NCBI GenBank assembly: GCA_032718475.1
Contig: JAUCBJ010002410.1
Coordinates: 1-40,834, forward strand
From: Nemertoderma westbladi
Lineage: Eukaryota > Xenacoelomorpha > Nemertodermatida > Nemertodermatidae
Direction: 5' to 3'
Length of the DNA: 40,834 nt
This document shows, one piece after another, positions 31,501 to 40,232 of the stretch; the stretch's first letter is position 1; every line of letters starts with the position of its first letter. The notes under the pieces were generated by a model. That model searched no databases and had not been told where the DNA came from. It saw only the letters and a list, made by a program, of their open reading frames with translations. The translations under genes and the position numbers were made by a program.

Positions 31501-32216
31501 TTGAATTGCTGGACAGTCTCCTGCATCTGCCCGAGCAGGAGATCCATCCCCCGCCGTCTCTCGTCCACCCATTCGACCGCCGAAGCGGGAGTCGCCAACG
31601 TTGTAGCGGGCAGACGAGGGACCACGGGCGACAAATCAGGAATATTTCGCTCGGGGTCCAGGACCTGAACTGTCTCCTGGGCAGTTCTACGGGGCACAGG
31701 TAGCTTAGTGCTATGCAGAGGGAATTTAGAGGTAGTTTCAGGGAGCACAGGTGTGTCTATCACCGAAGGGGTGATTTCAAGAACAGGCCTAATTATTTCA
31801 GGCTCATCTACTATAGTAGGGAGTCTTTCTATTTTAATTATTTGGTCTGTGGGCTCTGTACTACCTAAGTTGGTGTTATTTAGTTGCCTTCTAACAGCTG
31901 GAGGCAAATCAGGCAATTTCTGACGGTGGAATGTTCTTTTACGTCTGCTTAGACGAGATCTATTTCCTTTGCCTTCAGTATCGGTGGTATCGCCTTCCTC
32001 AGAAGATGTATATCCCTGCCTTTTGGGAGTAGATCGATTCATCATCTGCATATTACTAGCTGTTAACTGTTTATTTATGCAGTCTTGATTCTCCTGAATG
32101 TTTTCCAATTCTAATTGGGTGATTTCTTCAGTCGCTCTCCGTTCTGCTTCTGCCACTGCCTTTGCCGCCTTTCTTTCGGCTTCGGCCGCTTTTGCTTCTG
32201 CCGCTGCCGCTGCCAC
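28542..32216 (-). CDS. BEL/Pao gag-protease fused to pol remnants (RT and integrase deleted)
   Basis: 1224 codons from the first ATG after the stop at 32271; the frame actually continues from the upstream ORF. Order: Ala/Glu/Lys helix (to about residue 40), disordered linker, gag core of the DUF1759 type (about 365-545, VKFNGDEMKWLPFNEYY to DLMSFLDGEVKLQLL), Ser/Lys-rich spacer, zinc knuckles (about 648-712, CALCDGTHRLNMC, CYNCLRQGHQRRTC, CAKCGAKHHILLH), and an aspartic protease with DSGST at about 820 and ILIGQNAHEAL at about 925. After GWYLTGP an acidic linker leads straight to the tail of RNase H (CPKKFNPTDIASRG, about 1020), skipping RT. A short linker (SWNRLCKAVMYLERCFYRHY) then joins to RPAGRLCLPEG, which looks like the integrase C-terminus. 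Expected roles are capsid formation, RNA binding and processing. Enzymes must come from another element. Confidence 0.82.
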   Translation of the reverse strand: MAAAAAEAKAAEAERKAAKAVAEAERRATEEITQLELENIQENQDCINKQLTASNMQMMNRSTPKRQGYTSSEEGDTTDTEGKGNRSRLSRRKRTFHRQKLPDLPPAVRRQLNNTNLGSTEPTDQIIKIERLPTIVDEPEIIRPVLEITPSVIDTPVLPETTSKFPLHSTKLPVPRRTAQETVQVLDPERNIPDLSPVVPRLPATTLATPASAVEWVDERRRGMDLLLGQMQETVQQFKGTVRESRLELQEVQQSIALECDKLVNTQKGIPPPSVTMCQPVRSEVSHAQGVEPTRIYTASEVETPIVNPIKGNYRPVDNDIPYRTDHNPRNLYTDNSILNNTMAQESFTRQMARTEARQAVKVGEIVKFNGDEMKWLPFNEYYKDNIQNSVLSNGEKLRYLIECLEGSPKLMALKFIGHPDGLRQVWDTLNIRYGNRNNIAGYLYAKLVAPRKFISSGIIEFSDEIQEICRQLDWLGKSQEYQNAMVIRAVASTLPKGGVGTRWDKKVLYMMEQQRRDPTMADLMSFLDGEVKLQLLKLSREKTPENKVSEKPVSRRKVTPVCYTDDGESQTSQGEDSGKDTERSYYVNKMPKDQVSKFKSRANDRREQVRKTPPTSPKRIPVRKPEEKASVHNVTQNKVSNIKPKCALCDGTHRLNMCDEFLKKSLTERREVMWDKRLCYNCLRQGHQRRTCFSDIRCAKCGAKHHILLHAEFERNSPNQVSDSELHVQFSDVNDTDQSEMEGFYTDEFSDENESCYMINTAVYRALTYEKDTDNDFTLTTSERQPSWKEPSSNVGIREFPVVQVRVHGPKRSYVVNALLDSGSTRKFIDKELAEDIFAGQPKFQTKLNMSGIMQVWKSTITADYYVGALSTPQDELGEHSIRSVKMVAIKNFATTQADLYNWDEDESIQHLNIPRFQTDYPGVQILIGQNAHEALETLEKRPAQPQPLQTYAVRTRVGWYLTGPSRRTLRERLLQDRVCQVSEWEDDTSEGDDPTEGTPYSSDNDNISSNVDQWRYCPKKFNPTDIASRGATPQELTDTTDRLGEPDFLSKEDEWPPHLTPTEIRPAKGAEKVKPKTRTGGAELFEPGIDLSVLHIARDDAVDLDLPTASGSFMKIRESDWSSGTSDVSQGLSPLLQGATDHYISWNRLCKAVMYLERCFYRHYSRTKRKPGIVFGMQRLNRPAGRLCLPEGNGGLSGNCGRQDSLPTTTSLILQTCRDSIT
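29265..30790 (-). other. Cluster of seven splice-donor-like motifs within the gag-protease frame
   Basis: On the coding strand: CAGGTGAGT (29265-29273), CAGGTAAGT (30048-30056 and 30426-30434), AAGGTAAGT (30294-30302 and 30567-30575), CAGGTAAGA (30384-30392), TAGGTAAGT (30782-30790). Six are in the same phase (QVS, KVS or QVR in the protein). Confidence 0.7.
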
Positions 32217-32400
32217 CTTTGACTCTGCCGCTGCCGCTGCCGCCTTTGCTTCTGCTGCTGCCTCTGCCGCCTAACTTTCAGCTTCGGCCGCTTTTGCTTC
32301 TGCCACTGCCGCTGCCGCCTTTGCCTCTGCCGCTGCCTCTGCCGCCTTTGCCTCTGCCGCTGCCTCTGCCGCTGCCGCTTTTCTTTCTGCTTCTGCAGCT
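32150..32400 (-). repeat. Ala/Glu/Lys-coding minisatellite
   Basis: Imperfect repeats of GCCGCTGCC/GCTTCTGCC type encode runs of AEAKAA, a likely long single helix joining the two halves of the gag frame. Confidence 0.8.
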
Positions 32401-33590
32401 ACCACTGCTGCTTTCTTTCTGTCTTCTATACGTTTTTTCTTTACTTGCTCCTCCTGGACTCGTGTGATGCGGAGTTGTTCATCAAATTTAGCCTGATTCG
32501 CAGCCCTCATTTCCACATCGATGGCATCCAACACAAGCTTGGTTCCTTCACTATTAGGGCTAAGTCCCTCTAACCTTCTCCTCAACTCGTCATCACCTAA
32601 AAAACGTTGATAGTCTGACAGATAGATGTCAATGGCATCCCTCTTATGCGGTTTCTCTGCCGTCGCTTCACTTTCCACTTGGGAAGAAATAGCGTCCGTT
32701 GATTCTCCATGGGTTGAGCGCTCCTCCAATTGAGCTTTCCACTGAGCTGCTCCTTGAACCTGGCGACTCACCCTTTGAAACCAAGTCTTTACGGCAACTT
32801 GCAACGACGTGTCTTGCCTTCGTTTAGAAGCCTCTTCAAAGGCCGATAATATTAGCCTGATTCGTAGAATTCTTTCTCTCACTTGATAAAGCAGTTGTCC
32901 CTGCTCTTGAGGTCCTTGTGGTTGTTGAAACAGTTGTCCTTTTACTCGCTCCATAGAGCTGAAGAATCCCTGTGCGTATCCGGCTGCGGACCTCTTCCAC
33001 ACAGCGGGATCGATGGTTTCCTTGGCTACTCCCATCCGGTGTATGTCTTCCCAGGCAGCTTCTGATAAATCAAACGGGAGTCCGGGTCCGGGGAAGTTCC
33101 ATTGCGACTCGACCATGGACTTCAGTTCTTCCCTTGTGTATCCAGCATAACTATCTCTAGTTGAACGCTGGCTTCTCGCCCAATCGATCTGGTGTTCTTC
33201 CACAGCGATCAATAACCTAGTGAGTACGGCTGCAGGAAGGATGAGAAGGGGATACGAATAAACCGCATCCATCATCTTTGCTCCGCGTTCTGGTGTCAGT
33301 TCTACCGTATCCTCACTACTGGAGCTGTTGGGCCATTGAGAAGTAAGTTCTTGGCTCGCGGGTTGTTGCTGTTCCGCTGCTTCTTGGTCCCGCTTGACCT
33401 GAGCTCTAGTGCCTATGATAGACCTACGATGTTGGACCAGCCTAGGTTCTGTTATTACTACTGGAGGGATGACCTTCCTCACAGTGGGAGGTGAACTGAA
33501 CTTACGACTAGACGGTTCTACATCTCTATCTGAGTCGCAGATAGTTACATCTAATAAACTGTCTGACAGGTTCTGCTTAGTATCAGACAT
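32271..33590 (-). CDS. N-terminal extension of the element's gag, 439 codons to an in-frame TAG
   Basis: ATG 33590 is the first good start downstream of the leader (context AAACATGT). An acidic, Ser/Thr-rich N-terminus (about 1-100) is followed by a folded-looking region (about 105-330, with YPLLILPAAVLTRLLIAVEEHQ, WNFPGPGLPFDLSEAAW and a Gln-rich helix). Then come basic helices and an AEAKAA repeat, where TAG (32271-32273) stops it. The same frame resumes at once and runs 1224 codons further, so this is one gag-protease reading frame with a single stop, not two genes. I do not recognise the extension, which is longer than in the BEL gag proteins I know. The stop could be a young mutation or a readthrough site. 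Confidence 0.7.
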   Translation of the reverse strand: MSDTKQNLSDSLLDVTICDSDRDVEPSSRKFSSPPTVRKVIPPVVITEPRLVQHRRSIIGTRAQVKRDQEAAEQQQPASQELTSQWPNSSSSEDTVELTPERGAKMMDAVYSYPLLILPAAVLTRLLIAVEEHQIDWARSQRSTRDSYAGYTREELKSMVESQWNFPGPGLPFDLSEAAWEDIHRMGVAKETIDPAVWKRSAAGYAQGFFSSMERVKGQLFQQPQGPQEQGQLLYQVRERILRIRLILSAFEEASKRRQDTSLQVAVKTWFQRVSRQVQGAAQWKAQLEERSTHGESTDAISSQVESEATAEKPHKRDAIDIYLSDYQRFLGDDELRRRLEGLSPNSEGTKLVLDAIDVEMRAANQAKFDEQLRITRVQEEQVKKKRIEDRKKAAVVAAEAERKAAAAEAAAEAKAAEAAAEAKAAAAVAEAKAAEAES

Positions 33591-35849
33591 GTTTATGTAT
33601 ACAGTTGAATGTCTACTGCTGTATTACAGTCTGAGCAAGTCTAGTAATTCAGTATTAACTGCTAGCCTAGTAATTAATTACCGATACTGCTACTCAGTGT
33701 AGCGTGATATATATATAATATATTAGAATACCGGTATACTTATAGTATATATAACTATATAAGTATTATTACAGACTAGGTTTATCACAGAATACCGGTA
33801 TAATTTTAGCACAAATATATAAATATATAATAGGCCTATCGGGAATACCGGTATACAGCTTACAGTTTGTATTATATATAATTCTGGAACAGAATTAATT
33901 ACAAGTACCGGTATAATTTCAGCCTAGATTTATAGAAATAAAGATAATAGGCCTATCGTAAATACCGGTATATCAATTATTTTAAATAATTGAATTTCTG
34001 AATTTTAGGGTTACTTTGTTACTTTACTTACTTTATTACCGTTATTTGAGCAGTAGTCCAACTGATATTGAGACCTAATGGTTGTATGGTAGGCCTACTA
34101 TTTATAAATCGTTAGATTTGATTTATAATATATATATACCCGTTTTAATGGGTTTTGTCAATGTTTGAAATAAATGTTATTATTTCTGGGGAACAATCAC
34201 TATACAAAGCGGTGCGCTTTCAGTGAAGTGTTACTTATAGGACACTAAAACAAATAATACTAATTTACCTAAGTTACTTAATACTACAAATTACGTACAA
34301 TTCGGGTGAGATTACAATCTCTAAATAAACACAAAAATTTACAAAAACACAAAATACGAAATTTCAGGGTAATTTTACAAGAAGTCTACAAACCAGCCTA
34401 ACAAAGGGTTAGGAAACTGGTTATTACAACGGACAGGGTACTGCGGTATTTGAAAATAATACGTAGTAGTAAATACACTGCGTTGTCCAGATAGGAAAAT
34501 ACCACCGCCTGACGACCTATAGCCGTATCGCTATAGGTTCTACGTTATGTATCACGGAGTGTTCCTACCTAGAAGTTAATAGAGCTAATCGAACGTGCCT
34601 ATCAACCACTTTACAACACAAATATAATGTCTACACTAATTACTCTCGGAAAGCACTGTACACTAAACCCTAAATTAGGTACGAGTACTTGTACAACAGA
34701 TAATCAGTAGTTAAATATACTTGAACATCTAAAAGAACCACGGCATCTGCTGGAGTGACCTGTGCACAAAATCACCAGTCTTTACCTACGCCAAGCAGCC
34801 CGTGTAGTACCGGGGTTAATTTAACTATAGCGGTATGTATAACAAACACAATTATTGTAGGAACAAACTTGGGGAATGAATGTTGCGAATAATCGCATAA
34901 ACTCTGAATAATAAATATTACGCTACGCGTACAAACCACTCAAACAAAATGCAGACCAAATACTGACAGACTACTATCAAGCCTAAATAAACTACAGGAC
35001 ATGCAGACTCCGAAATGATTAGGTAGTATGCGTTCTAACCCAGTAGTACGACTTATTCTTTAGTTGGGGGTTTACCTTACAGCATTGGCTGCCCCTACTT
35101 CATAACCATTCTTTATCGGACAAGTGATCTACACACGCTGCAATCCGTTCAGACCTAATAACAGCCAGACAACTATCCAGCCTACAAATTATCTAAATAA
35201 ATATTATACGCTACCCGTACAGACTTACACAAACAAAGTACAGACGCAACGATGGCAGACTACTCTCAAGCCTAAATAAACTACAGGACATGCAGACTCC
35301 GAAATGATTAGGTAGTATGCGTTCTAACCCAGTAGTACGACTTATTCTTTAATTGGGGGTTTACCTTACAGCATTTGCTGCCCCTACTTCCTAACCGTTC
35401 TTTATCGGACAGGTGATCTACACACACTGCAATCCGTTCAGACCTAACAGCAATCAGACAACAGCTCAGCCTACAAATTGTCTGTACAATCTGATCAGGC
35501 TTACACGCCTTCTGTTCAATACTGGCCTACAAATAAAATAAAGCTGACAGAAATAAGTAAGCTCCAAAAGAAACAAGGGGTGTACAGTCCCTAATCTCTT
35601 AAACAGCCTACCGGTATACAACAATCAAATCGAATAATACTAATGTACTTATACGGGAAGTACCGGTTAGGACAGTTAGGCCTACGGACCTACAGAAGTA
35701 CCGGTTCTGGCAGTTGGACCTACGGACCTACGGCAGTACCGGTTCTGGGAGTTGGGCCTACTGACCTACAGATGTACCGTTCAGGTTTACCGGTTGACCG
35801 GTACTTTCAACTTTATTGCTTACTGCAATAAAGAAGCAATATCCGTTAT
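33591..35849 (-). other. 2.2-kb leader of the 12.7-kb element
   Basis: No long frame. It is AT-rich, with many copies of the palindromic core ACCGGT, most as TACCGGTA (33730-33970 and 35610-35805), and a tandem duplication at 34907-35485. The part next to the 5' LTR (35640-35805) repeats CTACGGACCTAC-AGTACCGGTTCTGG two to three times. Confidence 0.6.
34907..35485 (-). repeat. Tandem duplication of about 285 bp in the leader
   Basis: Unit 1 (34907 to about 35190) and unit 2 (about 35191-35485) share long identical runs, e.g. AAGCCTAAATAAACTACAGG at 34979 and 35268, with about 10% differences in all. Confidence 0.85.
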
Positions 35850-37031
35850 TGTTCGCGCTTTCAGACCTTTGGCAGTTTAACCCGCCAAATTAGGATGTCT
35901 TCTAGATAATAAATCACTTTTAGTCTATGACAAGTATTTAATTCACTACACTAGTCGAAACCAATCTGTGCGCGATCATTCACCCGCTGGATATACCCGG
36001 GAGATTGGGTTCGACGGCTTAATTTTATTGCTATGTAAGCCTAATGTATTATTCGACTGACAGTATTATATAATCTCTGACAATATTATTCACCTTCGGG
36101 AAATATTAACAGTTCCTTTAGGACGTGGCGCTCTATCTATATAAACAGAGTTATGACTTAAACTACTCACAACGATATGGCTTAGTTATAATTCACATAT
36201 ATGGCGCATTCTTTAGGAAATGCTTCGTTATCAGGTTCACTCATACACAATGCTGCACAATACTGCACACTGATCTGCCGATCTTCACTGATTTTAGTTA
36301 TATATAAAAGGAACACGGACCGACTCATGTAGGGTCTATCAAATAACATTAGATTCACTTCAAACCACTTTAACATAAGTCACAATCGTTATATGTAACC
36401 TTTCTCTCTTACCTTCGGTATATCAAGAATATTGGGTTTCGGGGTTATTTATCGTTATTCCAAATATAATAATTCATCAACCATATTATGAAGAACTGAC
36501 AGTAAATAGCAGTATAACAATATAAAAGTATGCACAGTGATTCAGTGTGTGTTAAGTTCATTAGTTTGGTTTGGATTGGTTTGATAACCAGTTTGTTATG
36601 TTATGATAACGGATATATGTCCTTATAATTAAGCCTACTAGTGTTCGACTAAAACAGAAAAGCACAAAATATTTACAAGCCGTTCTCTCCTGGCTCAGGA
36701 CAGAAAGACCAACAACACTGAAAACTGATAAGAATAACCTTATTTACAAAGGCTTCCACCCAACACAGAGAAAGAGCATACAGATAGGAAAATTCAGTTC
36801 AGTAGATCTGTGATAGGTCGAAATCAAAATCAACTCAAATCCTATTGGCAGATACTTTCCCAAGCTGGTTGGACAATCAAACGTAGCCCAGATCCCTTCG
36901 CACAGCGAATCAGCCAATCAGCCGGTAGCTTGCGCTATTCGAGTTATAGATCCCCTTTTAGAGTATTCAGCGCCTGGGGGGGAACTGGTTAACAAGGCAA
37001 ACGAATCAGTTATCCCACAAAAGCTTTTACA
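35850..37031 (-). mobile_element. 5' LTR of the 12.7-kb element
   Basis: 1182 bp, indistinguishable by eye from 24296-25477. The element's transcription should start here, on the minus strand. Confidence 0.93.
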
Positions 37032-37036
37032 TAGGC
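37032..37036. repeat. Target-site duplication TAGGC (right)
   Basis: Mate of 24291-24295. Confidence 0.9.
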
Positions 37037-38774
37037 CTACCGTCTTATGGTACATGTATGTATGTATATGTGTTGTGTATGCCTAGGTGTAGGTGTAGAC
37101 GTAGAGTTAACGCCGTAAAAAGAACTGTTTTTTGGGTTTATTATATGATTTAATCTAATTTTAAGCCGCTCCCGCTGCAGACCTCATGTCGAATGTCTCT
37201 AGAAGAAGGTGGCATAAAGCATGATAACATGTTTATCAGCTTATAAAAACTGAAAGGACTCACACCGACCAACTACACTCTTGGATACAACAATAATTAT
37301 CGCAACAAATTTATTTTCCCACTAAAAATAACCGTTTGTCCACTAAATTTTCGTTCACAAAAAATAATTATTTATAATATAATTGAAAACTATTTAACAT
37401 TAGATTTCCCCAAAAAATAATTTTGTTTGGACTTTTTTAATTTTGTATCCGCCAAATTTAATGAATCATATTTCACTAAAAATCATTTAAAATTTAATTA
37501 AGAATTAGTTCCACCAATTTTAATATCTTTTCACTAAATATAATCACGTCTCCTTTCACATTATGTTCCACTGCTGCATTAAATGTTCGTGCCATTAGGT
37601 CCTTTGGTCAGTAGAGCTTCGTTAATTGTGACAGGTCTTACTTCCACATGGAACATAATGCGCGAAACCCAAACTGACAGCCCTGACAATGCAAGGCAAT
37701 CAATACCAAGCCTAACAATATTTTATGTAGTATTTAGTGATGATATGTGATGTCATGATACTTAGTGATTATTTTTTTACATAAAATATGATTATGATTA
37801 TGTTTAGTTTAGTGATTAGTGAACAAGCAATGGCCGCCTCATATTCTCAGGATTGTGAGAATTTGAGTCAAAAATCCAAAATAAAAGTATCACCTTTATT
37901 GAAACTAAACTTAAAAACACTGTGTTATAGAAGTTTTATATCAAACCATAACTCCGTTCCCTATGTGTTTCTCTGAAGATGCTATAGCAACAACCACTTG
38001 CATGAATCTAATTATCTTATCCAACGCACCAATCGCATGCTGGTACAGTACATGCAAATTTCTCTTGATGTTGATCGTAAATTGTGGGGTGAGCCACGAA
38101 GTTGGCGGAGCTTTAGCGAACTGACAATGTTAGGGGGTGGGTTCAATGTTTGCATATAGTTGTTGTCGCCGTCGTTGTCCTTTCAAATTTTTATATGCTA
38201 ATAACTTTGTCGGATTTAAAGCGGTCGAGCTGAAAATTTGTGGACAGTTCAATGAGAGCGCCAACTTAGAAAGGTGTTATTATAAATTAAAGATGTGAGA
38301 CTAGTACGTTGTACGTTGTATACCTAGGATTATTTTAACTAAACCTTCTATACACTACAGGTTGATTTTCTGGTAAAGGGCGTGATGTAGCAGATTCTAC
38401 TTAATTAAACAGTTAATTCCATATACTGTTTTTTGGCACTCCGCTCACAAACACCTCATTTCTGAAATACATAAATGCACTAATTACAAACTGTAGTAGT
38501 AATTAGTTGGTTTCATGTGTACTGTGTATGTATCCCATTCTATCTGCAGTACGATAAAATTGGAACTCTTTACAGCTATAGTTGAAGTTTGAGTTATTTA
38601 TTGAGTAATTTAAACTTTTAGATTAATATATAATTAAATATGCTACAAAACCTTTAAATTCAACAAAAAAGGTATCTGTTATTTTTGAAATTTTTCCAAT
38701 TTTAAATTTGCTACTTTTGACAATTTTGACATAATAATATAATCAAATAATAAATCATATAATAAAATAATCAA
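37037..38774. other. AT-rich stretch without recognisable genes
   Basis: 37300-37550 has loosely repeated CCACTAAA-like motifs. A 12-bp inverted repeat (CATTATGTTCCA, 37559-37570; complement 37649-37660) is present. Short frames look random. Nothing else is supported. Confidence 0.4.
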
Positions 38775-39375
38775 AAAAAGTCATTTTCGCTTTCATTCTT
38801 TAGCTACAGGCGTTTAAAAAATGCCTCTCCTCCTGAGAAATTTTACCATTCACACTGCAGTTATTCTTCACCCTTATAGCAATTTGTTTGTACTATTAAA
38901 TAGCTGCTGTGAAAGGATTCCAAATATGTATCATAATCTAAATTTCGTCTTAAAAAATAGCAGAGATATGAGCGATTAAAACTTACATGGTTTTGCATAT
39001 AAGTGAGGCCATTTTATTCTATTTAATAAAATACACCATAATATTCTGGAAAATTTTGGTAATGCATAAGTAGCTACGTAATAATATGATTAAAGAGATT
39101 TTGGATTGATAGAGATTGATAGAGATTTTAGATTTTGGATTGATAGAGATTGATAGAGATTTTAGATTTTGGATCTTGCAACATTTGAACGCTCATATCT
39201 CAGGTATTTCCCAACCAAATTCAAATGTTTTTACATATTTCGAATACTTGCATGGCCAGCTCTCAAATAGAACCAACAAATCAGTATAAGGGTGAAGAAT
39301 AAATTGTAGCTGGTGAAATTTCGCCAGAAACAGTTTTTTAGAACGCTTGTAGCTAAAGAATGAAAGCGAAAATAA
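38775..39375. repeat. Foldback (inverted-repeat) element of about 600 bp
   Basis: TTTTCGCTTTCATTCTTTAG (38783) matches the complement of 39352-39371. The match continues inward in patches (TTATTCTTCACCCTTATA; GAGATATGAGCG) to about 38975 and 39190, giving arms of about 200 bp. There is no coding capacity, so it could be a MITE. Confidence 0.65.
39091..39173 (+). repeat. Short tandem repeat in the foldback loop
   Basis: GATTGATAGAGATTGATAGA plus GATTTTAGATTTTG is repeated twice, with 10-bp ATTGATAGAG subunits. Confidence 0.85.
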
Positions 39376-39459
39376 AATTCTGGCTCACCCAGTCAGTGGT
39401 CGGGAGGTGAAACTTCTGTTTCAAATTTCATGTAATTTAATTAGGTTTTGTAGAAAAAT

Positions 39460-39491
39460 GTGGGGGTGGGGGGGGGGTGGGGGGGGGGGGG
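39460..39491 (+). repeat. G-rich tract (G5, G10, G13 separated by T)
   Basis: Runs of 5, 10 and 13 G (39462-39466, 39468-39477, 39479-39491), able in principle to form a G-quadruplex. Confidence 0.8.
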
Positions 39492-40232
39492 CATGTACCA
39501 GAATAAAGACACTATATTCCAGGACATGGTGTAATAAGTATCATTTTTCTGATGACGCGTACCCCACTCCAAAAATATGTTTTTTTAGAAATCTTTAAAT
39601 TTTGATTTCAATTAATAAAATTTCATTAAACTCACTTTCCGCACCATGAAGCATGAACACATACGTTGTCTCATGATCATATGCGCTATGACACACATGT
39701 TTTGTCATGACCTAAATGGCTTCTTATGGGTGTTGTGTATCTAGCGCCCAGTAAATCGCTTATAAATGTTATTCAGCGCTTATACGCATTCGACCTACCA
39801 GTAGGCCTACCGGTGGTACCGGTATGCAGATCAGTATTACAGCTGTATGAGGTAGGCAATCAGCAGGTAGGTGTATAGCGTACTCATGGTTTTAGAGAAT
39901 ACTAGTGATTCAATGTATTAAAGATTCCACTAGGTGGTGTTAGCGATGTAAAAGTTTGATTCTTTGCCAAGTTGTGTAGTAGCTATTCAATGGTATATTG
40001 TTTTTCCTATTGTTGTTGTGGAATTAACCTATCTATATATTATTGCAAGTATTCAATATGTAAGTTAATTAAATTGTTTTCAAGCTAATAAATTTATCCT
40101 TTTATTTTATACATAATTTGTGATCAAAGAGATAAGATCACTAAAGGCCTACGTAACCGGTACCTGTTGTACTACTACTAGGATCGGCATGCTGCATTGC
40201 AGCTGCATTTTTAAGAATGCTGTGCCGGCTTA
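39492..40232. other. AT-rich stretch without recognisable genes
   Basis: No gene. AGGCCTACCGGTGGTACCGG near 39800 and AACCGGTACC near 40157 resemble the ACCGGT motifs of the BEL leader at 33730-35805. Confidence 0.35.

Larger units (their letters stand above)
24296..37031 (-). mobile_element. 12.7-kb young BEL/Pao-derived element lacking RT and integrase
   Basis: Read on the minus strand: 5' LTR (37031-35850), 2.2-kb leader, gag with a long N-terminal extension (33590-32271), gag-protease frame with pol remnants (32216-28542), a 3-kb 3' part with small frames, and 3' LTR (25477-24296). The LTRs are both 1182 bp with no difference that I can see, and TAGGC is duplicated at the ends, so insertion was recent. 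Gag (F.G....W..F block), three-part zinc knuckle and DSGST protease are of BEL/Pao type. RT, most of RNase H and the integrase core are absent. The purine-rich GGGAGCGG next to the 3' LTR may be the polypurine tract. No TGG-type primer site is seen after the 5' LTR. Confidence 0.92.

Noticed and set aside
37559-37660. 12-bp inverted repeat CATTATGTTCCA
   Set aside because: Short and isolated, without target duplication or coding content; recorded in the region note but not called as an element.
37788-37976. 62-codon plus-strand frame in AT-rich DNA
   Set aside because: No motif, no supporting context, and length expected by chance.
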